Positions 11,480-22,208 of a DNA stretch of 64,000 nucleotides are shown in pieces (position 1 is the stretch's first letter; each line of letters begins with the position of its first letter). A model generated the notes under the pieces. It was not told the origin of the DNA. It ran no database searches and was given only the letters and a program-made list of their open reading frames with translations. The position numbers were made by a program, and so were the translations under genes. The stretch covers positions 4,516,501-4,580,500 of the forward strand of contig NC_135365.1 in assembly GCF_051622035.1 (NCBI RefSeq), read 5' to 3'. The DNA comes from Arctopsyche grandis (taxonomy: Eukaryota; Arthropoda; Insecta; Trichoptera; Hydropsychidae).

Positions 11480-11925
11480 TTTAAATGCTTTTTATTATTA
11501 CTAAATTATGTTCACAATATATCTATTTTAATAGCTACTGATCTACTGATCATTTTCTATTTTACAATTTTAATTTAATTTTGTTAGTAATCATAGTATT
11601 ATATTATTCTAATGTTAATGTACAGCATAATAGGAAAAAGAGCTCAAAAACCTATTTACAATTCGTATAAATGCTCATAATACATTTAATACATAATATA
11701 AATTAAAGACTCTCTAAAGTTGACGATGCTTTTTATTATTACTAAATTATGTTCACAATACATCTTATGTATATCTATTTTAATAGCTACTGATCTACCG
11801 ATCATTTTCTATTTTACAATTTTAATTTAATTTTGTTAGTAATCATAGTGTTATATTATTCTCATGTTAATGTACAGCATAATAGGAAAAAGAGCTCAAA
11901 AATCTACTTACAATTTTGATTGTTT
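11480..11925 (-). mobile_element. Two tandem LINE family 1 3' ends
   Basis: Two head-to-tail 5'-truncated copies (about 11480-11727 and 11728-11925). Each starts with ATGCTTTTTATTATTACTAA and runs to AGGAAAAAGAGCTCAAAAA on the + strand. The first also includes the segment up to the end of the reverse transcriptase frame. Confidence 0.75.
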
Positions 11926-12557
11926 TAGAAACTATTTTGGTTTAAATATTATTATATTTTGATAATGTTGCTAACAATGTATGTATATGTTTCTGTTATA
12001 AAATAAATAAATACATAGGTATTATAATAGTTTCATAGTATCTGTAGAATGGTACCACAAACGTCCAACAAACGATATTTTCTTTTGATATTTTAATCTT
12101 TAAAATATGCCTACTAACGCATAACGAGCTGTTATAAACGACAGAAGAAAAATTAACGATATTTCAATTCTGTGTGGTATTCTTAATGGCACCATCGACT
12201 GTTCTGAGTTGGTGAGTTTAGTGAGCTTCCATGTGCCGTTTTTTTAGTATAATTTAGTTTCTTTTGTATAAATATATATGTGTATGTATATGCGTATATA
12301 TATATATGTATGTATGTATGCATGAGTTTACATTTGCGTGTGCATGTATGCATGCGTGTATGTATGTACAAATATGTATGTATGCGAGTGTATGTACGTA
12401 TGTGTAGGTGTAAGTATACATGTGTGCATTATTCTTATTTTTTTTTTTAAATTTTTTTGTATTTCATTGTAATCTATTTTATATGTTTTTTTCTCTTTCT
12501 CCATTTTCATTATGTAAAATTGTCATTTTTTTCTTGACCGTAAAATAAATAAATAAA
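11926..12557. other. Unassigned stretch with a TATG-rich microsatellite
   Basis: 12270-12430 is a degenerate (TATG)n/(TGTA)n region that generates spurious open frames. The rest is not recognised. Confidence 0.45.
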
Positions 12558-12901
12558 TGTATGTATATAAAATTGAATTGTCTGTCTTTAATGTTTGTCT
12601 GTCTGTCTCGTATAGGCTCATAAACTACTCAACCGATTACGATGGAACGTTCAGGATTACTTACTGTGAAAATAAAACGGGAAAAAACATCTTAATAATA
12701 ATATTCGTAATTACGATTTTACCGATGCGAAAGTTTGAAGCGCCATTGTGCAATCAAGGAAATTTGTTCGTTGGTAACCAATTTACCAGTTGGTTTATAT
12801 GGCTTTGAAGAGACCTTATTTAAGCTCCAACCATCACTTGAAACGGGAACGGGAATTTCGTGCGTTATTGTGTCATTGCAACGCATGCCGGGTTCAACTA
12901 G
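12558..12901 (+). mobile_element. Nonautonomous Helitron, family 1, complete 3' end
   Basis: Starts with a TGTCTGTCT-rich segment followed by ACTCAACCGATTACGATGGA. It ends with GGGAACGGGAA, a TGCGTT/AACGCA hairpin, and CCGGGTTCAACTAG, with CTAG at 12898-12901. It encodes nothing and abuts another copy directly downstream. Confidence 0.75.
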
Positions 12902-13032
12902 CCTATATCTACATATGTATATAAAAATGAATGTCTGTGTGTGTGTGTGTGTGTCTCGAATAGGCTCCTAAACCACTCAGCCGATTACGATGGAACTTTC
13001 AGGATTTGTTGTATGCATGTCCGGGAAGATTG

Positions 13033-13485
13033 CTATTTTTTTATTTATTTATATATTATCTTAGCTATCAAGCTAATTTAAAAATACATCTTAATTACTT
13101 AACTCTAAAATTTTTAATTAACTTTGCACCTCGCAAGAATGCATCCATGGTTTTAGCAGACCTGATGCACTCAGGGAGGGCATTATACATGAACAAACCC
13201 CTGTGAAAAACACCCCCAGCTGTCTTATTTTTTCTTACTCTACTTACAACTAGTTTATCCTTATTTCTAGTATAAAAACTATGTTCATCTCTATTCCTTA
13301 TTATATAATCATCAAAGTACTTAGGCAATAACTTATGATCTAACTACAAAAGACAATGTACTAATATTTAGACTAATTCTAATACTCAACCATCCCAATT
13401 CATCTAACATACTTGCAATAATCTTAAATCTACTCACATTCAAAATACCTCTGATAGCTTTATTCTGTATATTTTTGAAAAAAAA
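13033..13485 (-). pseudogene. LINE reverse transcriptase C-terminal fragment (LINE family 2)
   Basis: Two adjacent - strand frames carry reverse transcriptase thumb/C-terminal motifs. At 13480-13333: IQNKAIRGILNVSRFKII and MLDELGWLSI. At 13328-13095: MPKYFDDYIIRNRDEHSFYT, then GLFMYNALPECIRSAKTMDA. They are separated by a frame change. The + strand left end is T-rich, as expected for the A-tail of an element inserted in - orientation into the Helitron. Confidence 0.8.
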
Positions 13486-13561
13486 TCGCCCAAAAATGGG
13501 AACGGAAACGAGAATGAATGTCATTGCAACAGTATAATTTCAAATGTTTTTGCGTCGCGAC

Positions 13562-14025
13562 TAGGGTTTCTGACCCGGGTCGGCCCGGGACAAACATTCC
13601 CGGAATTTTTGTTGTCCCGTGTCCCGGGAATTCTTATCTCGAATCCCGGGAATTGGATTTAAAAAAAATCTTGAAAATATACAATATTTTCAAGACTGCA
13701 CGAAGGGAAATAATAAATCAAATACACAAAGAATCGTAAAATATTCTCAACTTCGACTGAAACTGAAACAGTTTGTTCCATTGCTGGAAATTTTTGTACC
13801 AAATCTAGAAATTGGCTTTCGGATTCTCATTTAAATATTTTTGTTTTCTTAAGAAGTTACTTTAAATAAGTTTACTTTTATCATTACATTTTTTTCAGTT
13901 AATATATATATTTTTTTCATTAATAAAAAATGTTTTTTTATACGTATCCAGGGAATCCCGGGAATGATCCCGGGTTCCGTCCCGTATCCCGGGTATTGAA
14001 AAAGTCCGGGAATACAGAAACCCTA
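13562..14025. mobile_element. 464-bp hAT-type MITE with CCCGGG-rich subterminal repeats
   Basis: The termini TAGGGTTTCTG and CAGAAACCCTA are perfect inverted repeats. Flanks GTCGCGAC (13554-13561) and GTCGCGAT (14026-14033) give a 7/8 match to an 8-bp duplication, typical of hAT. Both subterminal regions hold several CCCGGG and TCCCGGGAAT-like words; the middle is AT-rich. No transposase is encoded. Confidence 0.8.
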
Positions 14026-14341
14026 GTCGCGATCAACGTGTTCGCTGCCTGCGTTTTTCCAACAAATTGCAACGGGAACGGGAACGGGAATTGCATGCGT
14101 TATTGTGGCATTACAACGCATGCTGGTAAATAAATAAAATGATTGAAAAATAATACCGTCAAAAGGAAAATTTTCAAAGCAAAATTCGCATCGTGTCAAA
14201 CCTTCGGAAAGCACACTTAAGCGACGCGCTTAAACGGAGTACATAAAATAAATCCGAAAGTCACCCTAAAACATACCCGATAAATATTCAACGATCGCTT
14301 ATTAGATCACCACACACACACACGAGAGGCGGGAAAACTGG

Positions 14342-14562
14342 ATGGGGAAAACCGAACGGTGGAAAACCCCCCCAGCATCCGTTGCCGGGGCCAGAGCGAG
14401 GCGCCGGGGACGTCTCTCGCGAGATAGACAGAGGACGCACAGAGAGGGGAGGGTGGGTGGGGGGGCGCGGGGGGTGAGGTGGAAAAAGGGGGAGGAAAAG
14501 CGTCCCGACGCGGTGACGTCAAACGGGTCCCCGTATATAAAGGACGTCCGTGGAGCGAAACA
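14342..14562 (+). promoter_or_regulatory. GC-rich core promoter with CRE and TATA box
   Basis: A GC-rich block, very different from its surroundings, contains TGACGTCA at about 14514, then a TATATAAAGG TATA box at about 14534. An ACACACAGTGCCGA initiator-like sequence lies near 14560, about 28 bp downstream. The arrangement points to + strand transcription starting near 14560. The open frames over this GC-rich block lack recognisable domains and run on both strands, so I treat them as artefacts. Confidence 0.6.
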
Positions 14563-14842
14563 CACAGTGCCGACGCAGAGACCGGATCGTTCACACACAG
14601 ACACAAACAAAAATAAAACACCGGACTGGCGATTCGGCGACAACAAACAAAAACACTTTGACAATCGCTGAAGCAAGTGACGTTGGTTTCGATTCGATTT
14701 CGACGATTGTACGGACTCGTGTCGTGGTGCATCGCGACGTAAACAACAATATCGGAACCGTGAAAAGCGGAAAAGCGGCGCCAAAGATACATACGTGTAC
14801 GAGTGCCAGTGGGGAGAGGAAGTCGACCGGAAAAACTACACT
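14560..14842 (+). other. Candidate untranslated first exon
   Basis: From the predicted start site the sequence runs to a splice donor, CACTGTGAGTAT, with GT at 14843-14844. No convincing long coding frame is present. The nearest downstream acceptor with a recognisable + strand coding exon is TTGTTACAG at 25031-25039, in front of the SBK-like kinase. This may therefore be its 5' UTR exon across a ~10-kb intron. The link is inference; it could belong to an unrelated non-coding transcript. Confidence 0.45.
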
Positions 14843-17350
14843 GTGAGTATTTCACATTTTTTAATTTCCATATTGTGTACATAACATATGTACATACAAA
14901 AATTCGAACTGCACACGAGCAATGAAATCGCAAAATAGTGTAAAGGTCATAGTTGAAAGCGTAATGAACGTATGTACTTCATATATAAAACAACTTTTCT
15001 TGAATATTTCAAATAAATTTTTCAATAATGTGCAGTTGTTCTTGTGCAATATTGCTGGACAACCGTCTCGTTCTCGAAACATTATTCGTTAGGGGGTGGT
15101 GGCCTCATGTTGAGAGCTTTAAGGGTCAAATTCTTCGACCTTTAGAGCGAGCTTTAACAAAAGCACTTTTATACATCGTTTTTGAACTTGTAACGTGTTT
15201 TTCAATTTCAATTTCAAGTGTAATTTTAGCACCACTCATTACTGCATATTTAAATTAGAAACGGAGCAGTTAAATATTTCATTGCCTTCTAAAGATAAAA
15301 AGTTTCTTTAATAAAAAAAATAGTATTTGAATTGTAATTACTTGCTCATTTTTTAGCATTGCCGTATTTTAAGTGAATATTTTTTGAAAAACAAACATTT
15401 TTTTTTATATATATATAATATAATTTATTTAATATTGAAATATATAAGCTGTAAGCTTATTTTTTACTGTCAACTTCAGTCTGCATTAATATATTAATAC
15501 AATGAAAAATATATGTATTTTATACCGCATGTTGTAAAAAATCCGAATATTGCATACATTTTCTAATCCAGCACATATATGTAATTACATTTGATTATTT
15601 AAACATTTCTCACTCTCAATTTCAATCTAAATTAATGAAATTGTATGAATATGACATTAAATTCATACTTCATACGGTTTGTAAACGTGAAATTGCGTCA
15701 GATCGCATTTTAGACACATTCAAAGGCCATTCAATAAGTATAATACAAAAAAATGTTTTAACAAAAAAATACAACACTCCATAGTCGATCAAATAATATA
15801 ACAATAATAATAGTCTAAATATACCATAAGACTGTCTCTGATATTGGATTATATAATATCACAATAAACGTGACTAATCACCGGCAAATAACACTTTCAT
15901 AATCGATCGCGCAATACATTACAGGAATTTTCCTCAAAAATCGATCGGAAAATTCAACCCCCCACCGCCAACTCAACAGAGGCAATAAACATGCAAAACA
16001 GAAGGTGCGAATTCGAATCAAATAATTCCGAAAATGTAAATCAAAAGGACCAGTCTCCAGGCTTAAAATAAACCCAGGATCGATACGGAGCGTTGTACCT
16101 CGCTGTCAACTACTTTCCAAAAATAGCCTCGAATCAAAGTAACGTGTCTACGCCACGTAGACACGCTCGGGGAAAGCTACGAGCCACACACATACACACC
16201 CTCCTATACATATATAGGTATAATCTAAAAGGGCCATATGTTCGTTAACAACCGAAAATTCCAAAAATAGCTAATTGAGCTATAAAAAGACCGTCGCAAA
16301 TAAGCCGTTCTTAAGGTCACAAGTGAGCCTTGAAAGTTCGCGTATGTCAGTCACAATTTTAATATTACACGCGAGAGAGAGAGAGATCGTCATTAGCGAA
16401 TGTGTTATCGCAAAATGCGACAGAGGAGGAAGTCCTTCAGCATCCGGCTATTCTAAACCAGCCGATTCGTCTTCTGTTGAAAAAGAAAAAAGAAAAACAA
16501 AACGCACACGCGTGGAAAGCGTGACGTGCGCGTCGCTTAAAAATAAGACTTTGGACGTAAATAAAATGCAATATGCAGTTAAAATCGTGTAATATTCGTA
16601 AGAGGAGACTCGTCTGATCTTACGTCTTCGCTTTTGAGAGTGAAAAAAACGGCAACGGCATTGATCAAATAGGTTAAAGTCCGGTATTTAAGTACCATAA
16701 GATAGTATACCAATTTTGGTGATTTTAAATTGAAAATCACAGATTTTTAAAGCGGCAAACAAACAATAAAACAGCTTTAAATAAATAAAAGATCGATATG
16801 CTTTCAATCAATCCAACTCCCCGGGGAAAACTCTCAATTATAATTTTATACATTATACTTGTACAAACTCAAATCTAAGGGGTAGCAAATTATGACTAAT
16901 CAATTAATAGCAGAAGTCTTAAAAAATAGCCTAAATGCTTATATTTGCATTATTCTTATCCTTTTAAATAAATATGTAGTTATAAATTCTCATCTACTGT
17001 ATATAATACATATGTACTGTATATGAAGATAATAAGTAAATCTACAGTTTTCAATTGAGAACTACAAGCTTAATGTAATATCTAAGGGACGACTACTCAT
17101 TAGGGCAATCCCAAATAACAATACACGTTCCAACTACGCTGAAATCAAGATATAAATAAAAAAGGTTATTCGCTGTCTAGTAATATCTCTAAATTAGGCA
17201 GTAGACTACAAAACATTTTTTAAATGTTACATTTTTTTTTCAACTTTCAACTTTTATATTTATATTTTACCATGATGCCATTACGGGTTTTGCCCCTGAA
17301 CATTAAACGTGTGCATATAAAAATTTATAGATTATGAATTTTTAATTATA
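14843..17350. other. Probable intron, no gene recognised
   Basis: AT-rich with no conserved frame. The open frame at 16275-16592 has basic, low-complexity composition and no family I recognise. A 10-bp-stem hairpin (CGTGTCTACG / CGTAGACACG, 3-nt loop) lies at 16143-16165. A single unit of the window-start ~188-bp repeat lies near 16690. Confidence 0.4.
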
Positions 17351-17351
17351 T

Positions 17352-17600
17352 TCAAATAGTGGTGACAAATAGTAGATAGGATGATTTTGCCAATTTGATG
17401 AGGAACCGTTTCAACAATGAAATCAGATAAATTGGCAAACTCTGATAGGAAATGAATGACTTGGAGTCAAAAATATCCAAGTTTGACCAGCAGCATTGCA
17501 GAAATACTCGGAATAAAATCTTTTTAAATGAGGTCGACCGAGAGCTTGAACCCGGGAACCTATCGGTGGTTAGCAACCACTGAGATATACGGCTGGCTAT
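17352..17600 (-). mobile_element. tRNA-derived SINE, head type C
   Basis: On the - strand the head has TATCTCAGTGGTTGCTAACC (A-box-like) and CCCGGGTTCAAGCTC (B-box-like). The common body follows: GCTGCTGGTCAAACTTGG and TTGACTCCAAGTCATTCATT. The tail is absent. The tRNA-like head clearly differs from types A and B. Confidence 0.65.
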
Positions 17601-17996
17601 TGTTAATAAAATAACAGCAGCAACACAATAAATTAATTCAAATATTTCAACTTACATAATTTAATATTATTTAATAAAGTCATTCTTTTACATACAATAT
17701 TTTAAGCATTGAATATAATCATACTATCTTAACCAATTTAAGCGACAAATTGCTCAACTTCACTTCTGATAATCTTTGGTCGAATAAAATCTTCTGCAAA
17801 ATGTCTTCTGATAAATTAAATGCAATTTTAGGATCATCTTGACAAACAAAAAAACTATACTTATTCGTTTCATATTACATATATCGGAACAAAAAAATCA
17901 AAAATTTATTGCTAAAATATTATTGTGCTACGAACTAGTTTTTTTCTTAGATCCTTTAACCGATTGTATTATGTTGTAAACAAAATCCTTGTCATA
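17600..17996. other. Unassigned AT-rich stretch
   Basis: No gene, RNA or repeat family recognised between the SINE and the minisatellite array. Confidence 0.4.
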
Positions 17997-17997
17997 A

Positions 17998-18965
17998 CAA
18001 ATTGCCCAATAAATCGAGCAACTTTCCTAACAAATTGCCCAAACAATCGAGCAACTTGCTGAACAAATTTCTCCAACTTTCTGAACAAATTGCAAAGCAA
18101 CTTTCTGAACAAATTGCCCAAGCGTACGAGCAACTTGCTGAATAAATTTTCCAAAGCAATAAAACAACTCACTAAACAAATTTCCCAAGCAATTTATCAA
18201 TTGCTAAACAAATTGCCCATGCAATCGAGCAACTTGCAGAATAAACTTACCCAGGCAATCGAGCAACTTGCTAAACAAATTTCTCCATCAACCAAGCAAT
18301 TTTCTAAATAAATTGCCTAAGCGATCGAGCAACTTGCTGAATAAATTTTCCCAAGAAATAAAGCAACTCGCTAAGCAAATTGCCCAAGCAATTTATCACT
18401 TGCTCAACAAATTACCCATGCAATAGAGCAACTTGCAGAATAAACTCACCCAAGCAATCGAGCAACTTGCGGAATAAACTTACCCAGACAATCGAGCAAC
18501 TTGCTGAACAAATTTCTCCATCAACCAAGCAACTTTCTGAACAAATTGCCCAAGCGATCGAGCAACTTGCTGAATAAATTTTCCCAAGCAATAAAGCAAC
18601 TCGCTAAACAAATTTCCCAAGCAATTTATCACTTGATAAACAAATTGCCCATGCAATAGAGCAGCTTGCAGAATAAACTTAACGAAGCAATCGAGCAACT
18701 TGCGGAATAAACTTACCCAGGCAATCGAGCAACTTGCTAAACAAATTTCTCCATCAACCAAGCAATTTTCTAAATAAATTGCCTAAGCGATCGAGCAACT
18801 TGCTGAATAAATTTTCCCAAGCAATAAAGCAACTCGCTAAACAAATTGCCCAAGCAATTTATCACTTGATAAACAAATTGCCCATGCAATAGAGCAACTT
18901 GCAGAATAAACTTAACGAAGCAATCGAGCAACTTGCAGAATAAGCAACTTTCTGATCAAATTGCC
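17998..18965 (+). repeat. 33-34 bp minisatellite with a 233-bp higher-order period
   Basis: The basic unit is CAAGCAATCGAGCAACTTGC plus a TGAACAAATTGCC-like remainder. Marker words recur at exactly 233 bp: AATTGCC before AAGCGATCGAGC at 18311, 18544 and 18777, and CCATCAACCAAGC at 18285, 18518 and 18751. Seven basic units make one higher-order unit. The first copy (18112 to 18311, 199 bp) lacks one basic unit. Open frames on both strands read as an 11-residue repeat (QAIEQLAEQIS type). Because 233 is not a multiple of 3 they do not stay open, so I treat the array as non-coding. Confidence 0.85.
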
Positions 18966-19518
18966 GCGAAAAGTTACTCAATTGGTCGCCTTATTTATAT
19001 GATTCTGTATCGATGAGTATACATATGTATCAGTTGCAACAAAACAATCGAAAGCTCTATCTATATATGCAATCCAAATCATAACTTTCCCAACTAAATA
19101 TTCCATCAGTCACAAACGGGTCTTGATTCACTTTTCCGCGTATCGTTTCCGCATTTAGACGACGCGACACAAAATTATTGCCGTTCAATTTTAGCAATTC
19201 ACAATAGTTTCGCAAACTGCACCAGAGGCCGGCAATAGAAACGAACTCGTCTATAAATATCGTCTATTTGTGATGTAATCGACATCTGAGTTACTAATAA
19301 ACGAATCGTGTGCATATAGCGAAGGCCGAATCGCTATTTATACAGAACTAGTTAAATTAATTTCACTCTGCCGCTATTATAAACCGACCGTTGTGATGAA
19401 AATACTATATTTCGAAATGTGCTTATTTATACATAAGTACGTTGTAAAAATTGACCCGACAGATGAATCTGTTTACATGCAACATCTATTAAAAGGACCC
19501 TTGCATGAACACACCTGC
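18966..19518. other. Unassigned stretch
   Basis: No recognisable gene or repeat. The open frame at 19393-19605 runs into the hAT terminus and is an artefact. Confidence 0.4.
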
Positions 19519-19526
19519 ACTTATAC

Positions 19527-22200
19527 CAGTGGCGTATATTGGGTGTGTGCTAGGTGTGCGGCGCACACCCGTGAAAACCAAAGACCACATAAAGTAGTAT
19601 TTTAATACAAAATAATGTGTTGTTGTATAAACAGGCATTGATGTGTATGGTGTATTTACCGCGTGCGCTAAATGTATGGTGTATGGTGTGGTGTGCAGTC
19701 TGCAGCGTGTTGTGTGATGTTAGATGTAGTTTGTGCGCCGCGACGAGAGAATACCTATGCCGTGCAGCAAATTGGTGGGTTTGGTTGGAGTGTGCAGGCG
19801 GATATTCGCTTGTATAGGTTTGTTCGCGATATTAAGACGCACGGTGTGCTACGACTTCAGAGCACCGCGCACCGCACCGCACCACTCGGCAATTGACCGA
19901 ATGCGATGCGACACGTGGTCTCGTACTTTTTCGCACATTCGTATTTTTATGGTCATTCGTATCTCAGTCATACCTCTAATAACTAATAATGGCTAACAGT
20001 GTTCAAGACATTTTAACTATTCCGTTTTCAAATAGAAGTTTTGATTTTGCATAAAGAAAAAACAAAAGTTTACACTAGACATTTTTGCGTTTCAAATTAT
20101 AAAAAATTCGAATGGATTACAGGCTGTGAAATTCGATCCAAACTTTTCTGCTGGCCATGTTTATTGTTCTCCAAAGATATTAATGTGTGGAACAAAGAAG
20201 GATTTGCTGATCTCAACCATTTGACAGCAGCACTGAAGAAACACGAAGGATCGCAGGCACACGTTCAATCATTTCTTTCCATACAAATGTTTGGCAAACA
20301 ACGAATCGACGTATTAATTGACAGTCAACGTAAAGCCGAAATAAGTCGACATAATGAACAAGTAAATAAAAATAGAGATGTTTTAAAACGAATTATTAAC
20401 GCAATAATCTATCTAGGAAAACAAGAACTGTCCCTGCGAGGTCACGACGAGTCATGTAATTCCGTAAACAAAGGCAATTACATTGAATATCTAAATGCTC
20501 TTCGAGAATATGATTCTGTTTTAGATACTCATTTAAATACTGCTACTACCTTTCGTGGTACTTCTCCAAGTATACAAAATGACATAATCGAAGCAATCGC
20601 TCATGTTATTAAAGTTCATATAAAAAATGAAGTAGAGTCAGCAAGTTTTGTTGCTATTATTCTCGATGAAACTTCAGATATAATGACAAAATCACAGCTT
20701 TCAACAGTTTTACGTTTTGTATGTAAAGGCAATGTACATGAACGGTTTATTAGTTTTACAGACGTTAGTGCTGATAAAACATCTAATGGTCTATTCCGTC
20801 ACGTGGTGAACATAGTTGAAGAATTTAAAATTCAAGACAAATTGGTTGGACAGACTTATGATGGAGCAAGTGTAATGAGTGGACACGTAAATGGTTTGCA
20901 ATCCAAAGTCCTCAATGCTTATCCTTTTGCTCTTTTTACACACTGTTATGCTCATGTATTGAATTTAGTATTGCAGCAAGGTCTTTCTGATATTAAAGAA
21001 AGTAAATCATTTTTTCAAACTTTAAATGGATTGTCTACATACTTTTCAAAATCTTCCAAAAGAGTATTCGCTTTACAGGAATTTGTGACAAAAAGACTTC
21101 CCTCTGTAGCACCCACAAGGTGGAATTTTACATCTCGTTTAAGTAGCACAGTACAACAATACAGAAGTCAATTTACAGATTTTTTTCGACATGTTATAGA
21201 AAATTGTGAATTATGGGACACAGATACTGTTATAAAAGCACGAGGGTTTTTAGGCTTTTTAGAGGATTTTCAAACAATTAAACTTCTTCAAATTTTTTCA
21301 AAACTGTTTGGAATAACTGATGTTTTGTATAACATTCTTCAATCTAAATCTTCGGACGTTTTATATTGTTGTAAAAAAATTAATGATGTTTTGCAGCAAC
21401 TGAAATACGAAAGGGATAATAATTTTGAAATGTTATGGAATAATTATTTAAATGAAAAAAATGATGATCATGATCGTAGGCCACAAAGATTAAAAAATTA
21501 TTCAGAAGTAGAAGATAAAACTTCATTTCGTCAATTATATTTCAAAATAGTTGATAGCATAATCGCACAAGTCGAATGTAGATATTCTTCACTTTCCAAA
21601 TTAGAATATTTCCACCTTCTTTGTAATGATAAATATGACGAATATAAAGAAAATTTTCCAAATGTTTTAATTAATAAATTAAAAGATTTTTATGGATCAC
21701 TGTTTGATTATATTCGATTGAAAAACGAACTCATTGTGCTATATTCCAGCTCTGAATTTTCAGAGAAACCTGTTCATGAATTAATACAATTCATGACAAA
21801 AAATAACCTCGAATCTGGTTTTAAAGAGGTGTTTAAGCTGGGAGAATTAATATTAACGATACCAAGCAGTACAGCTTCAGCAGAACGTTCTTTTTCGGCG
21901 CTGAAAAGAATAAAAACTTGCTATAGAGGTACGCAAGGTCAAGATAGATTATGTGGCCTTAGCTTAATTTCAATAGAAAAAAAGTTATTGGTGGAATTAA
22001 AACAGAAAGACACATTCTATGCAGACGTGATTGAAAAGTTTATGTCTCAGAAACGTCGCATTGAACTTATGTATAAATAACTAATAAATTAAACATTTTT
22101 GTAATGCAAAACGAGTATTTTTTTTTAATTGCTAATTTTATACCCTACGCCCTACGGCATACACAGCACACCCGGTATTAACACCCACCGTCCGCCACTG
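19527..22200 (+). mobile_element. hAT transposon, complete at both ends
   Basis: A perfect 8-bp duplication, ACTTATAC, flanks the element at 19519-19526 and 22201-22208. The terminal inverted repeats begin CAGTGGCG on both sides, followed by partly matching TATATTGGGTGTG and GACGGTGGGTGTT. Total 2674 bp. A transposase frame occupies most of it. The perfect duplication suggests a fairly recent insertion. A 202-bp deletion derivative with the same ends lies at 39870-40071. Confidence 0.92.
20041..22080 (+). CDS. hAT transposase, TTF-type zinc finger / DUF4371 family
   Basis: The open frame of 679 codons matches the ZMYM1-like hAT transposase layout. It has a TTF-type zinc finger (CWPC at residues 37-40, His around 60-74), then a DUF4371/RNase H-like catalytic region with AIILDETSD (Asp ~209) and GQTYDGASVMSG (Asp ~274), then CYAHVLNLV. 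A C-terminal hAT dimerisation segment has SSTASAERSFSALKR (Glu ~615, the expected third acidic residue). The protein would cut and paste the element in the nucleus. No ATG opens this frame. The natural start appears to be ATG at 19989, whose frame reads MANSVQDILTIPFSNRSF and stops at 20054, so a small indel near 20035-20050 separates the N-terminus. Otherwise there are no stops, so the copy is recently inactivated or nearly active. Confidence 0.88.
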   Translation: MILHKEKTKVYTRHFCVSNYKKFEWITGCEIRSKLFCWPCLLFSKDINVWNKEGFADLNHLTAALKKHEGSQAHVQSFLSIQMFGKQRIDVLIDSQRKAEISRHNEQVNKNRDVLKRIINAIIYLGKQELSLRGHDESCNSVNKGNYIEYLNALREYDSVLDTHLNTATTFRGTSPSIQNDIIEAIAHVIKVHIKNEVESASFVAIILDETSDIMTKSQLSTVLRFVCKGNVHERFISFTDVSADKTSNGLFRHVVNIVEEFKIQDKLVGQTYDGASVMSGHVNGLQSKVLNAYPFALFTHCYAHVLNLVLQQGLSDIKESKSFFQTLNGLSTYFSKSSKRVFALQEFVTKRLPSVAPTRWNFTSRLSSTVQQYRSQFTDFFRHVIENCELWDTDTVIKARGFLGFLEDFQTIKLLQIFSKLFGITDVLYNILQSKSSDVLYCCKKINDVLQQLKYERDNNFEMLWNNYLNEKNDDHDRRPQRLKNYSEVEDKTSFRQLYFKIVDSIIAQVECRYSSLSKLEYFHLLCNDKYDEYKENFPNVLINKLKDFYGSLFDYIRLKNELIVLYSSSEFSEKPVHELIQFMTKNNLESGFKEVFKLGELILTIPSSTASAERSFSALKRIKTCYRGTQGQDRLCGLSLISIEKKLLVELKQKDTFYADVIEKFMSQKRRIELMYK

Positions 22201-22208
22201 ACTTATAC

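Larger units (their letters stand above)
12902..14127 (+). mobile_element. Helitron family 1 copy broken by a LINE and a MITE
   Basis: The 5' part (ACCACTCAGCCGATTACGAT) reaches about 13032. Sequence with family character (AAAATGGGAACGGAAACG) resumes after 13485 and again after 14033, ending with GGGAACGGGAACGGGAATTG and a hairpin near 14100. The terminal CTAG is lost. The insertions are described separately. Confidence 0.6.

Noticed and set aside
14302-14933. Two overlapping - strand frames of 160 and 208 codons in the GC-rich promoter island
   Set aside because: Stops are simply rare in GC-rich DNA. The products are Arg/Pro/Cys-rich with no domain, and the + strand has clear promoter and splice-donor features.
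16143-16165. 10-bp-stem hairpin as a regulatory RNA
   Set aside because: Too short and isolated to support any function beyond chance palindrome or an E-box-like site.
18090-18761. Coiled-coil-like proteins (QLAEQIA repeats) in the minisatellite
   Set aside because: Frames open on both strands and are repeatedly broken because the 233-bp period is not a multiple of three. There is no promoter or conserved start.
17998-18965. CRISPR array
   Set aside because: Repeat units of 33-34 bp, but the units are contiguous, with no unique spacers, in a eukaryotic genome.
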